In this document: in pieces, positions 1 to 10,923 of the stretch | Numbering within the stretch: the stretch's first letter is position 1 | Layout of the letters: the number at the start of each line of letters is the position of its first letter | NCBI RefSeq assembly: GCF_020283565.1 | Contig: NC_060065.1 | Location: forward strand, 56,581,489 to 56,645,488 | Length of the DNA stretch: 64,000 nucleotides | Direction of reading: 5' to 3' | Origin: Trifolium pratense | Taxonomy: Eukaryota > Streptophyta > Magnoliopsida > Fabales > Fabaceae | The notes under the pieces: generated by a model | What the model was told of the DNA's origin: nothing | Seen by the model: the letters and a program-made list of their open reading frames with translations, nothing else | Database searches by the model: none | Translations under genes and position numbers: made by a program

Positions 1-326
1 GCATCATCATCATTGTTACTAGATATGATGAAATGTTTACGAAACATTGTCATGAAATTAGGGTTTTCAAATAAAATGGACCATGATTTTCTTACACATC
101 CAAAACGCTTCAATGATTTGATTGGTAATTTCGAAAGAATGTAGAATGAAAGATCATCATGTATATACTTGTTGTTGCCGCTAACCTTATCATCATCGGA
201 ATCCATTTGGCTGATGCTGCTAACCTTATCATCATCGGAATCCGTGGTCGCATTGACGGTTGTGATTTGGCTTTTATCAGCGATGATCGTGATAGCATCC
301 GCTTCTCCCGCCACCGCCATATTCAT
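1..326 (-). CDS. F-box protein, N-terminal part (runs off the left edge)
   Basis: Read on the minus strand from an ATG at 326-324 (a second ATG follows at 320-318), the frame stays open for 108 codons to the window edge. The first ~58 residues are low-complexity, with an Asp-rich segment that occurs twice (DSDDDKVS). An F-box follows, recognisable from DLSFYILSKLPIKSLKRF and then GCVRKSWSILFENPNFM. This is the typical start of the large legume F-box/kelch or F-box-associated family, whose members act as substrate adaptors of SCF ubiquitin ligases. The rest of the protein, including the recognition domain, lies outside the window. A degenerate copy of its first coding segment sits at 7402-7517. 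The F-box call is firm; the substrate is unknown. Confidence 0.82.
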   Translation of the reverse strand, partial: MNMAVAGEADAITIIADKSQITTVNATTDSDDDKVSSISQMDSDDDKVSGNNKYIHDDLSFYILSKLPIKSLKRFGCVRKSWSILFENPNFMTMFRKHFIISSNNDDD

Positions 327-486
327 CGCTCAGCAGGAAGGGGTTACAGATTATTACAGACGCTTTGTTTTGTTTTGTCTTCTCTTCTTGGTTAGAGAAG
401 AACAAGCTGATAAGTTGAACTGAACTGGGCTAATTAATTGGACTGGACCGTGATAAGGGTGGACCAACATCAATATAGAGTTAAAA

Positions 487-970
487 AAAAAAAAAAACAA
501 TTTCTACCCCCAACAATCTTCGCTCTACCCCAACATATTTTTCAAAATACCTTGTATACCCTTATAAAAAATTAGTATATTTTAATAATTTTTTTTAGTC
601 GTATTATACTGTTCCGGTAGACTGTATCATCCTCCCAAAAAATTGTTCCAGTAAGTATTTATCTTTACCGGTACACTTTTTAAAAAGTGTTCCGGTATGT
701 TGATTTTACCGGTACACTTGATTTTAATAAGTATACCGGTAAAATTAACACACCGGAACATTTTTTAAAAAGTGTACCGATAAAATTAACATACCGGTAA
801 AGATAAATACTTACCGGAACAGTTTTTGGGAGGATGAAACAGTCTATCGAAACAGTATAATACGACAAATTTTTTTTATTAAAATATACTAATTTTTTAT
901 AAGGTTATACTGGGTATTTTGAAAAATATGTTGGGGTAGAGTTAAGATTGTTGGGGTAGAAAAAAAATTC
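487..970. mobile_element. Fold-back MITE (Mutator-like by target duplication)
   Basis: The two ends are long inverted repeats: TCTACCCC-AACAATCTT followed by CTCTACCCCAACATATTTTT at ~503-545, mirrored at ~915-960. The inverted homology continues inward to a core of repeated ACCGGTA-type palindromes (~665-805). The flanks share gagttaaaa (478-486 and 971-979), a possible 9-bp target duplication as made by Mutator-type transposases. There is no coding capacity. The exact left border is blurred by a poly-A run. Confidence 0.7.
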
Positions 971-1364
971 GAGTTAAAAACATGTATTTATTAAGTGAAT
1001 GGCTCTTGTAATAATTTAAAAATTGTTCAAAAAATTTCATCATATTTATTTATTATGATTGTTGTTATTATAAAAATAAAATTCTTATAATTTAAATATT
1101 ATAATTAAAAAAAAAAACACTTTTTCTAGTCCAAAATTATAAGCAAAATGATAGGGAGGCTTTCGAAGACCATCCGCAACAAAATATCAACAATCAGCTG
1201 GATGATCAATTTGCAAATGTCAACATGCATGACAGATAACTCAATTGAGAACGACGCATTTGACTCTACTTCATACCCAAGTGATAGATAATAAACATTA
1301 AAAAGTTTATTAATTATCTAGTTTGATGGTTTTACAAATAAGACGTATATATTAACTTTGCTTC

Positions 1365-1820
1365 ATGTACATAATGTTAGATACTTGTACCGGAGAAATT
1401 ACAATCCGAAGAATGGTGGTAAAACAAGTTTGGCATTTGGAAGAGACAGATAAAGTTCTTGTGCAAATCGGTGGTAATGGACAAGGCATTGATAACGGTT
1501 CAAACTTACTTGTGAGATTTCTTGGTTCCCTCGCTCAAACGTCTGCATTTTGTCCTATATCTATTGAGATATGGGATTCGATGCCAGTGGAGAATGGCAA
1601 AGCACAATGGAAGTGTATCGAGGTTACCAAGAGCAATGCAAGAAAGAAGGGGTCATCAATTCAAATAGTAACTATTTGCTTTTCTTTTTCTTTTTTAATT
1701 TTTTTTTTAAAGAGACTATTTTTTTATGGAATTTTTGATGTATTCCGTCTCTTTTTCATTCATTTTTTTTTTCTTTGTGATACTTCTCTTGTATACCACC
1801 CCACACTTAGATGTTGCTAA
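1365..1820 (+). pseudogene. Plant transposase fragment (Transposase_24 / En-Spm-like)
   Basis: The first ~100 codons (MYIMLDTCTGEITIRRM, QVWHLEETDKVLVQIGGNG, LLVRFLGSLAQTSAFCPIS, ending near AQWKCIEVTK) resemble the conserved domain of the plant transposon protein family usually annotated Transposase_24 (Ptta/En/Spm). That domain has a residue-rich G-Q-P/G-Q-G turn followed by a short LG-LAR segment and a W. The last ~45 residues are Phe/Leu-rich translation of a poly-T tract and are unlikely to be protein. No terminal inverted repeats were found around it, so it is a remnant. The family assignment is by motif resemblance only. Confidence 0.45.
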
Positions 1821-1829
1821 TTCCAGGAA

Positions 1830-2308
1830 CGACCCCACACTTATAATGTTGCCAAGACAAGAGAACTAATCTCTATCTAACTCTAAAGAGGGTAAGAACT
1901 TTGTTTTTCAGGTCTTAGGTTTATAATCTGGTTTGTCACCGAAAGAAAAGGGATATTATTTTTACGGCTCAAAGAGATTAGCAAAGGATAGTAATAATAA
2001 TATATATGGGTGGCTTGAAAAAGGCTCTGGGTTAAATGAATAAAATTTCTCAATGCGTATAAGTTAAACCAATCAGTCAGCAGAGAATAATCGCAAGTTC
2101 TAGACAATAAACAAGTACGCGGATACTATCATAAGTGTATAGAAAGAAATTAATTAGTAATACGGTGGAAATATTGGGCTCAAATTCTCACCTGGCTCCG
2201 GTATCTGGAAAGTCTAATATTTATGGCATGGACACTATCTTCCTTACTCGTCTCGTTGTCTCTCGAACTTTTGCGCTTTCACGAGCAATCACCTGTGTGT
2301 TCTTTGGA
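1830..2308. other. No gene seen
   Basis: AT-rich DNA with only short, compositionally random open frames. The right end borders the Helitron helicase fragment and may be part of the same decayed element. Confidence 0.5.
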
Positions 2309-2592
2309 TCAAGGAGCTAATATAACTCTATTTTGGAAATACGTTATATCGTTCATGTTTTGTAAAAGTTGGGGATATGTGCTTTCAACGATAGAAGCAA
2401 GAGGATCACCTAAATTTGGAATCAATAAATCTGATGTAATGTCAAGTTCTAAATCATCGTCGTTGTCATCTCCAATTTCTCCATCGCCAACACCCAAAAC
2501 TCATTCAGAAAACAATCTTCTTTGTTCAACATCTGCACTCGAAGCACCACCGAGAAGCCTCATGTTTTTACTCAATGTTAAAACTTCATAAA
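2309..2592 (-). pseudogene. Helitron Pif1-like helicase fragment
   Basis: The minus strand encodes a clear middle segment of a Helitron/Pif1 helicase: EVLTLSKNMRLLGG, then EQRRLFSE, a TGA stop where the family has Trp (W-V/I-L), then VLGVGDGEIGDDND, LLIPNLGDPLASIVESTYP and YFQNRVILAP. The full-length helicase in the Helitron at 41280-49900 has the matching segments (LNLTKNMRLKSD, FADWILKIGDGLLN, SLVNFVYPNI, FFEDQSILAPTLE). The frame ends right after ILAP and no Walker motifs are nearby. It is a dead fragment from a Helitron lineage different from the intact one, because the sequences are clearly diverged. Confidence 0.82.
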
Positions 2593-2599
2593 AATTCCA

Positions 2600-3185
2600 A
2601 AGAACCGAAGAATTAATAGTAGCATGAACAACTTATGGTCCTGAAATACATAAAAATAATAGTAATAATACTACGAAAAATGCAAAGAAATAGTAAAATA
2701 CTAAGCTAATTTTATTAAATAAATAGTGCATTTTTCGGTGTTATCATGACACTAATAAATCTAATGACTAGAATTTTAAGACCATAATTAAATAATTAAA
2801 AAATAAAAAATAACACAAAGAAAAGGAATAAATGTGTTGTGTCTTTGGTCTTTACCTATATTCACCAGCCTTACCAACCTAATATGTATATATATTGAGA
2901 AAATTTAGTAGTGCAATGTACACTTTAAGTTGCTAGTATTATTAAATTATAAACTTTGTCATCTTTTTAGAGTTTTACTTTTACACGGTAACATTTAATA
3001 TTTTCTGATATATAAATATTTATTAATAGAGATGGGAATTAGTGTATTATTACTAATATGGAATATAGTTTGTCCAAAAAGAAAAACTAATATGGAATAT
3101 TAATTTTATTATTTTTTTAGAAAGGAATATTAATTAATTATTACACTATACTATTGAATGTCTAAGGAAGAGGTTGGATCAAGAG
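2600..3185. other. AT-rich, no gene seen
   Basis: Runs of A/T and short direct repeats (an 'aatatggaatatta'-type segment around 3055-3130). No coding or RNA feature can be supported. Confidence 0.5.
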
Positions 3186-3346
3186 TAGGGTGCTCAAATT
3201 CAATCAATCCAATTAAAAACTGAATAAAAAAAAACCGAAAACCACAAAATACCGAATAATTTTGAATGCATTTGGATGTCCTTTTATAAAAACCGCTGAG
3301 TCGGATTTTGGATTGATTTCTCAAAACCAATACAAACCTAATCAAA

Positions 3347-3389
<43 letters not shown>

Positions 3390-3847
3390 TTAATTTTTTT
3401 ATTTATTAGTATGATATATTACATTAACCTCTTATATGTTGCTTGTAAATTATTTTAAATGTCTTGTAATTACTCAGTAGTCCCATGGGGCATATGAAAA
3501 CTGGTCTTTCATAATGAAAACAATCCTATATATCATTTTTTTTTATGTATATATTTTAAATCTAGCAATATAATTAGTTACTTGCTTAATTTTCTTTTCT
3601 AATAGTTTCAAATAAAATATATTTTTTATATTATAAGTATTTATCCTTAAAAAAAATATTACAAGTATTTATGTGTTGAATAGAACCGAACCAACCGAAC
3701 CGAAGTAAACCGCATAAAATTGAATTGGATTTGATCGGTTATTTTTTTAGTCATCCAAAAATCGAACTAAATCGCATGTTATTTTTTCTTTGGATCGGAT
3801 GACGTTTTGTCTCATAACCGGTCTAAATTGAACCGCGAGCACACCTA
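3186..3847. mobile_element. Non-autonomous DNA transposon, possibly hAT-type
   Basis: The ends TAGGGTGCTC (3186-3195) and GAGCACACCTA (3837-3847) are imperfect inverted repeats. Subterminal CCGAACC/AACCGAA motifs occur on both sides (3230-3345, 3685-3835). Flanks atcaagag (3178-3185) and atcagagg (3848-3855) could be an eroded 8-bp target duplication, which would fit hAT. The centre carries an (AT)n microsatellite. The family call is inference. Confidence 0.5.
3351..3386. repeat. (AT)18 microsatellite
   Basis: Uninterrupted AT dinucleotide run inside the 3186-3847 element. Confidence 0.95.
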
Positions 3848-4011
3848 ATCAGAGGTTCACCACCGGGTCAAATAATGTCTTTGTATAGTTAATTTAATTT
3901 AAGGACTGTATTAAAATCATATTTGTCTTTTTGCAGGGAAGGTTAATTACATTTAAAGGAGGACGGTGTTTCTTTCAAGATTGATACTCCCTCTCATTGG
4001 AGATCTGGGTT

Positions 4012-4148
4012 TTATTTTTATTAGTTCATTTTTATTTTTATTTTTATTACACCTATGTTTATTTTTATTATTTTTATTTTTATTACACCTATGTTTATTT
4101 TTATTATTTCATTTCTAACCCCTCACATTTTCACTATACACCTATGTT
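4012..4148. repeat. T-rich tandem repeat
   Basis: A segment with 'acacctatg' followed by T-rich filler recurs at 4049, 4085 and 4138; the first two copies form a 36-bp tandem. The open frame through it (Tyr/Phe-rich) reflects composition, not a gene. Confidence 0.75.
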
Positions 4149-6022
4149 TCACTTGGCTGACTTTATTTTTATTTCCATGTTATATTTTTTTTATCAAATA
4201 GTATGGTTGCTAGAAATTTTACCTTATAACAAAAAAAAAAATAATATTCACCTTATGAATAAATGAAATGTGTCGATGTTCGAAACTCGACTACTATGTA
4301 TAAAATGTGATACCTTAGCAACCGAATCCTGCTCACAAGAACATTTTCCGGTAATACTTTATTATAGCAACTGACACGGTAAGTGTGAAATGTCAATATC
4401 TTATAGAATAAAATTGAATACAAAAAAAGAAAAGAAAATGTAGATAATGGCAATTTGATTTTTTAAGGTTAATTTCTTTTACATGCCACTTGCTTTGCCC
4501 AATTATTCCTCTCATTGAATGCTACCTTTCGATTGAGTCCAAATTTATCTCGTACCTCATCTTATTTATAAAAATGGTTGTTTTTCGTCATTAGAATCTC
4601 CCCTATATACATCCATTCAAATTATTTGTCACCGTCATTACTTTTAATTGAATGTATAGGTTGTGAGGTTACTCTATAAAATATTATAGTAGTTGTCATT
4701 ACTATTATAAATAAACAATTTGGTTTGAATTTCAGTTTTTCTTTTCCATTCTCTCATTTTTTTTATTTTTTTTTTAAAGAAATATGTTAGTCATAGATTA
4801 ATCAATCAAATGAGAATGGTGTTGTAGACATAGAAAAATAGACAGCCGAGGATCCATATCTTTTGATTCTCCCTTAATTATTTTATTTACTTTTTTCAAT
4901 TACATTTTTTTAAAAAAATATTATTCTATAGTTTAATAATATACTTATTACTCATACAAAAATAATTCCGTTCTTTATTTTTATTTTTTTGTCAAAAAAA
5001 TTATGTTCTATTTTAGTTATGCCACAAATCATCATATATAAAACGATTAGAAGTAGATCATATGACTAAAAAAGTTTCAACGCGCTTGAATAACAAATAA
5101 ATATCAAGTAAATGGATTATAATAGATCATCATTGGTTAGGATTGAGATTCTATGTTCCTAACATCGATTAACCAACAAAAATCTCTTATATTGAAAGAT
5201 GCATCTATGATCTATCTATGACAAATACAAATGATTAACCAAAACAAATATGCAAACTGCTCCTGTCTATATATCTTGCATAAATATAAAGTAAGACCAC
5301 AAAGCACACTTTCACACTCAAAAAATTAAATTCATCTAATAAGGAGTTTTCAAATACAATCAAGCTATATACCTCACTAACTCTCATTATAATGAATTCA
5401 AATAATGACAATAATTCCTTTCTATGTAAATAAAAGTAAAAGTACCAAACTAAAAGTGATCCACTTATGACAAAAGGACCACAAAACCACTATCCACAAA
5501 CAAAAAATTGAAGAGAAAAATGAAATGTAGCAAATGGAGGAGAATGTTTAATTATCAACAATTATTTGTATCATTTAAATTTTTATACTAATTAATACAA
5601 CCACAGATAAGATTTAAGAAGAAAATCATGTATGAGTTTTCATTTGGAACATGGATTATACCGCCTCTGAAGTATATATATTTCTTAAATTACCTCTCAC
5701 AAAATCACACTCTAGTCTTCACACTAAAGGATTATACTCACATGTATTCTTCAACTATAGGATGAAAATAATGGTAGACTCCACGTAATGAATTTTTGGT
5801 TATTCTACCAAATTATTATTATTATTATTATTATTTTTTTGGTTGACTATTATACCAAATTAATATAGGATGACAATTTAATACTAGTTGTCATTACTAT
5901 TAAGCCAAAAAATAATAAAATGCTTATACATTATTTCTATTAATGGTAGTACTACATTAATTAAAATGTGAATGTGAGTAAAATGCTTATACAATCACCC
6001 ACGTAACTCTCATTTTGTGTTC
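4149..6022. other. Long AT-rich gene-free stretch
   Basis: No coding frame with recognisable protein character on either strand. Contains poly-T runs and a (TTA)n run at ~5814-5835. The last ~100 bp serve as promoter for the RNase T2 copy below. Confidence 0.6.
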
Positions 6023-6029
6023 TATAAAT
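6023..6029 (+). promoter_or_regulatory. TATA box of RNase T2 copy 1
   Basis: TATAAAT 40 bp before the ATG at 6069. The homologous position upstream of copy 2 reads gcaaatt, so that copy has lost its TATA box although the surrounding leader is still alignable. Confidence 0.55.
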
Positions 6030-6068
6030 TGGAATGAAGTTTTCATTCTTACTCATTAACACAAAACC

Positions 6069-6299
6069 ATGGCTTCATCAACACTAATAGTTTTTATTAC
6101 TATTCTGTGTTCATGTTCATTGAGCTTCGGATCTTATCAATATCTCCACCTAGTTCTTCAATGGGGCCCTGCACAATGCAGGGTCTCCGACTTTAAGTGT
6201 ATGAAGCCCGCGGCACATGATAAGTTTACGGTGCACGGGATATGGCCGTCTAATAGGCAATTGCTTAGCTCAAATGCAGAACAAAGAAAGAGAGGCTAA
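6069..6299 (+). pseudogene. RNase T2/S-like RNase, truncated copy 1
   Basis: 76 codons: a signal peptide (MASSTLIVFITILCSCSLSFG), then YLHLVLQWGPAQC and the first catalytic block FTVHGIWPSN containing the active-site His. T2 RNases are secreted or vacuolar RNA-degrading enzymes of about 220 residues with a second block (K/E-H-G-T/S) that carries the other catalytic His. Here the homology stops immediately after WPSN, where copy 2 continues with FKDPQP, and an unrelated tail of ~16 codons leads to a stop. The second block is absent for at least 300 bp. The protein could be secreted but should not be an active RNase. Confidence 0.75.
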
Positions 6300-6540
6300 C
6301 AGGCAATAGCTAGCTTTCAACTTTATAAATATATTTTGTCTATGATGGACTAATACTTCATTTTAGGGACACCTTTTTTTTTACTTAGCGTGTGTATGTG
6401 CGTGCGTGCACTCCTGTGTGCGTGCGTGCAGGCGTGCGTCCGTGTGTTAAAAAGTAACTTGTAAAAAAATGTGACACACCAATATTATAACTTGCATAGG
6501 ATACCCAAAATCTCAGGGAGAACTCTGCAAATTGGAATAA
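6300..6540. repeat. Spacer with GTGTGCGTGC-rich tract
   Basis: Between the two RNase copies lies a purine/pyrimidine-alternating tract (about 6388-6447, gtgtgcgtgcgtgc motifs). The duplicated leader of copy 2 begins near 6530. Confidence 0.6.
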
Positions 6541-6589
6541 AGTTTTGATTCTATTCATTAACACAAATACATACATACATAGATACACC

Positions 6590-6853
6590 ATGGCTTCATC
6601 AATTGTTGGTTCACTAATAGTTGTGATTACTATTATGTTTTCATTTCAATGAGCTTAGGATATTATGAATATTTCCATATGGTTCTTCAATGGGGCCCTG
6701 CACAATGCAGGGTCTCCGACTTTTAAGTGTATGAAGCTCGCGGCACATGATAAGTTTACGGTGCACAGGATATGGCCGTCTAATTTCAAAGATCCTCAGC
6801 CAAGAGATTGCAAGTTATCAAATTCGAAAGACGAAATTCTTGACAGAGGAAAG
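6590..6853 (+). pseudogene. RNase T2/S-like RNase, broken copy 2
   Basis: A tandem copy about 520 bp downstream of copy 1, with a related leader and the same signal-peptide start. Breaks: a TGA after MASSIVGSLIVVITIMFSFQ; one extra T in the poly-T after 'gtctccgac', which shifts the frame; and catalytic-block change FTVHRIWPSN (Gly to Arg). It extends further than copy 1 (FKDPQPRDCKLSNSKDEILDRGK), ending at a plausible donor site (AAG|GTGATC), but no following exon is recognisable. The W-P-S-N...P...C pattern resembles the S-RNase branch of the T2 family. Confidence 0.8.
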
Positions 6854-7401
6854 GTGATCAATTTGTTTAAAATGAGAATTTGGTATTGTTTTATTTTAAT
6901 TTGTTTACATGAACTTTTATTGTTTTTTCTTCCTAAAGTTTCCTACAGAGGCACTGTTTGTTTTAGATTTAAAAAAATGGATTTTTTCTTTGTTTTTTTT
7001 TAAATAGATTTTTTAAAATTGTTTTTCAAAATATTACAAATTTTTTTATATTCGTTTTTTCTACGTTTAAAAACTAATTTTGACATCATATAACATAAAC
7101 ACATATTATTGAAGATCAAAATATACTCAAAATCACAATTTTTTCAAAAAGTTGTATTTCAAAAATGATTTGTATGAAAATCTATTTGAAATAGCTTCAA
7201 AATTAAATGATTTTTCGAAATTTTGATATTCAATTTTTTTTCAATAAAATGATAAATACTTAAAATGACATTTTAAGAATAACTATTCAAACCAAATTTT
7301 CATTTGAAAGCTTTTATAAAAAGTTTCTTTGCAAAAAAAATTTGCACAAAATTATTTAACACTATAAGAATCTATTTTAAAAAAATTTATAAAAGACAGG
7401 C
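6854..7401. other. AT-rich, no gene seen
   Basis: Poly-A/T rich DNA, possibly the decayed first intron of RNase copy 2. No second catalytic block was found. Confidence 0.5.
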
Positions 7402-7517
7402 CCCTTATCATCGAAATCCATTTGGTTGATGTTGCTAACCTTATAATCGGGATCCGTGGTTGCGTTAACGGTTGTGATTTGGCTTTTGTCAGCTATTATC
7501 GTGATAGCTTCCGCTTT
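7402..7517 (-). pseudogene. Displaced copy of the F-box gene 5' coding end
   Basis: The minus strand reads AEAITIIADKSQITTVNATT, then DPDYKVSNINQMDFDDK, matching residues ~8-50 of the F-box protein at 1-326 with substitutions and small deletions. Only this ~115-bp segment is present and no F-box follows. It is a partial duplication about 7 kb from its source in the same orientation. Confidence 0.85.
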
Positions 7518-8187
7518 TAAGCCAAATCATTTTGTGCAAAATAATATAATTAGACCTATCTATTCTAATCCATAAATATATTATATATCTATTTTGTTTG
7601 ACAAATATATTATATAGGCATGTTTCAATTGAATTATTTTTGAGTTTATGAATACAAATAAATAGTTTTTATGTTAATTTATAAGTTATTATTAACAAAA
7701 ATTGTATCTTTACAAACTATTTTCTCGTAAATTAACTTGAACAATTTATATATAATCATAAAAGCTTATCTTTTTGTATAAGCTATTTCATATAAGCTTA
7801 AAAATAAATCAATCTAAACGGACCAGCTTACATCTATATTAACAGACAAATCTAATTTAATTTTTTTTCTTGGTAAGGATCTAAATTATTATTTTTGGTA
7901 CACTGTAAGGATCTAATTTTTTTTTTTGGATACATTGTAAGGATCTAATTTAATTTAAAGACAAATTAGAATAAAGAAAAATTTACAAAAAATCTTAAAA
8001 GATACTGTACTAAGTTCGTCAAACAACAATCCACGTAAGCCTTCTCAAAGGAATATTTTAGATCCTAAAGAACAATTTTTTTTTACTAAATCCTAAAGAT
8101 CTTAAAAGATAATATTTTTTTGTCAAAAAAAAAAAATAAATTATTTTTTCTATAAAAAAACAGATTATATTATTATTTGTTGGTAGG
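7518..8187. other. AT-rich, no gene seen
   Basis: A short near-repeat (taaggatctaattt with T-rich spacer, ~7873-7945) is the only structure noted. Confidence 0.5.
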
Positions 8188-8318
8188 ATGACCACGGTTC
8201 GATTCCCGCAACTGCGGGGACTGAAATCACTTGATGTCTGAACTAGCTCCAAACTCTGGACTACTAGAGCCCCCTTTCCCTAGGAACCAGGGGTTGAAAA
8301 ACCAAAATAAAAAAATAA
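8188..8318 (+). mobile_element. SINE, 5'-truncated
   Basis: Contains the pol III box B GGTTCGATTCC (8196-8206) followed by the family tail (gcaactgcg, ctgaaatcacttgatg, gaact..ctcc). Related copies lie at 28088-28230 (+) and 20431-20545 (-). Box A is missing here. Confidence 0.65.
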
Positions 8319-9411
8319 AACCATCTTGTTAGGGTTAACCGTTTCCTATATATATTGAAGAGGCTCATTTTTACTGCATATTATCTCAAATTAATTTGCG
8401 AGGAAGAAGCTAAGCACCGCATGTAATATGCGTATGCGTGGGCTTATGAGTTATGAGGGTGTTGATGAAGATTAATTTGCTGAGTAGCTTTTGAAACAGA
8501 TTAGAGTTTTTTATATTTTGACTAAAATAAAAAATAATAATATCTAGGTTTTTTTTTAAGAAATTAGAAATTTAATTTTTCATCATATTTGGTGTATTAG
8601 TTTGAATCTGCCTAGTTAATTAGGAGTATTTCTTGTTTACAATATAATTTCTTGTTTGAACCTGCTCTTTTTTTTTTTTGGTAAGTTTTTCAAATTTTCG
8701 GCAGATGCAACAGTCATCGGCATAGCTTTGCAACATTTGGAAAACAACATGCGACTTTGACGAACAAAAAAATTTCAGAAAAAAAACACTAATATTGGAC
8801 AAAAAAAAATCACTAATATTTATAAACACATTCGGTTGACTTTTATTAAAAAAAAACACATTCGGTAGACACATTTGTAACACTATTAATTCATAAAAAA
8901 AAATCATATACGTAATATTGGACAAATCCTTATGAGACAACGCAGTCTTAAAAATTGTGCAGAATTTCAACATTTTTGCATTCAATAATTCTAATTGCTC
9001 CAATCTATTTTTAATAAAGTTATTATCATATCAACAACCACTAAAAAATAATTGACCCTATTGTATTTCTTCATCGTTATCATTCTCGTCGTATTGTCTT
9101 TTTCTAAAGCTACACACTTTGTTAGAAGCGTCGACTCTATACCTATATATATATCAAATACAAGACTTTTTGCAATATTAACTCAGACCAATCGAAAGCC
9201 AGATCGAGGGATGGTCAATCAACGGGGCTGAGCACTACAAGCACAAGAATCACCATAAACCCAACGAACTCATTAGCTCGACGAACGATTACTACCGTCA
9301 ACACGGAGTATCTACGCACCTAGTCCTTTCGAACAATATTAGGTCGAATTAAGTCTTTGATAAATTCAATTCGTGGAAGCTTCCAACAATAATGACCAAA
9401 CTTGATCCTTA
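8319..9411. other. No gene seen
   Basis: AT-rich DNA. The part around 9180-9400 is less AT-rich and may be an old repeat, but no protein or element signature was recognised. Confidence 0.5.
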
Positions 9412-9721
9412 GGGTCTGTTTGGCAAGCCAAAAAAACTAGCTTTTAGCTTTTGTCTTATGACTTATAAGCTAAAAGATCTGTTTGGTAACAGTCTTTTCA
9501 GAAAGAGCTTTTAGCTTAATTTACTGACTTTTAGCTTCTTTTTCAAAAGCTATTTCAAGTAGCTTCTGAGCTTATAGCTTCTAACTTTTCATTTTTTCTT
9601 CCTCTTTTACCCTTGTTATTTTAACTAAAATCCACATTTACCCTTTATAATTTTGTTATCATTAGAATTTAAAATAAAATAAGTAAATACATGTTTGTTT
9701 TAACGTTGCTTCTTTTAAAAT

Positions 9722-9753
<32 letters not shown>

Positions 9754-10069
9754 AAGCATATCAACTAAAATGAAAATAATATTTTTAAAAAAATTCAGCA
9801 TATAAAAATTAGTTTAATAATAATATTTGAAAGATATATTTATTGAATTAATAAACTTAAAATATTAAATTCTAAATATCTTAAATAGTATTAATTTGAT
9901 AAAAAAAATATCATTGAATTGAAAATGTCCTTTTATGTCATTTTACATTTATCGGTCAGTTGAACCACTAATTTTACCAAACACTTCAATTAGCTTATCA
10001 GCTAGAAGCTATCAGTCATCAGTCATAAGCTAACTTATCAACCAAAAGCTATTTTTGCCAAACAGAGCC
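9412..10069. mobile_element. Tourist-like MITE (PIF/Harbinger type)
   Basis: Terminal inverted repeats GGGTCTGTTTGGCAA (9412-9426) and TTGCCAAACAGAGCC (10055-10069) match at 14 of 15 positions and are flanked by TTA on both sides (9409-9411, 10070-10072), the expected 3-bp target duplication. Subterminal AGCTTTTAGCTT/ATAAGCT motifs are inverted between the halves. 658 bp, non-coding. Confidence 0.88.
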
Positions 10070-10139
10070 TTAGCAACTTCTTCACGTAAAGAAGTTATGC
10101 CCAATTCTTCAAAATGAGATTTTTTTGAAATAAAATGAT

Positions 10140-10290
10140 AGGGGTAAAATTGAAAAAAAACATATTAAGCCATAAGCTTTAAGCTAATTGGAATAGCTTA
10201 TCAAAATAAGCTATAAACTGTTAAAAATAAACTATAAGCTTATATGCTATATGTCATAAACTCAAAATTTGGCATTGCCAAATAAAGCCT
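10140..10290. mobile_element. Partial MITE related to the preceding element
   Basis: ATAAGCT-rich DNA ending GCCAAATAAAGCC followed by TTA (10288-10290), i.e. an eroded right end of the same Tourist-like family. No matching left end seen. Confidence 0.5.
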
Positions 10291-10923
10291 TAATCTATGT
10301 GAAGTTTATTATATTAACATGAGTTGATAAAAAAATATTTTAAATTGAAGATATTTAAATATAAATCAATTAAAAACAGAACGCATATGTTACAGAATTA
10401 TACCAAATACAACAACTAAAACAGAAGTGAAAGAGAAATGAAATGGTGTCCAAATTGAATGTAAAAAAAAAAAAAAAATTATTAAAAGATTAGACAGAAA
10501 AATTACATCTAAAATCTCAAGTTCTAATTAATTAAGTAAACAAGCTCCTCTTGTGAAATTTTGTCCACTCATCAGCCGAAACCTTCGATAGTAGGCTATA
10601 AACTTGGAATTATTCACATAACTTTTTTTTTCTTCACAAAATCAATTGAGTAAATTCCTCCATTTCAACTCAACTGCCCGTTGATCAATCGTGAGCCAAA
10701 GTACAGGTTTTCCTTTTTATTTTATCGAATTTACTTTTTGATGTAGCATGAAACCGCTTCTTCATGATGATTCATTCCATCGTGATTTGCAAAACAGAAT
10801 CGCGGCGATTCACAATATGATGCTTCATTTGTATAATATCATCGTGAACTGCAAAGTAGTAACAGATGCAGCATAGAAAATGAAATGGTGCACAACCTTT
10901 AAATGGAAAGGTTTAAAAAATAA
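10291..10923. other. Intergenic, 3' flank of the methyltransferase gene
   Basis: No gene seen. Includes the presumed 3' UTR of the minus-strand gene next to it. Confidence 0.5.

Noticed and set aside
3997..4266. 89-codon Tyr/Phe-rich open frame
   Set aside because: Translation of a T-rich tandem repeat.
8620..9003. 127-codon minus-strand open frame
   Set aside because: Poly-Phe/Lys composition from A/T runs, no recognisable motif.
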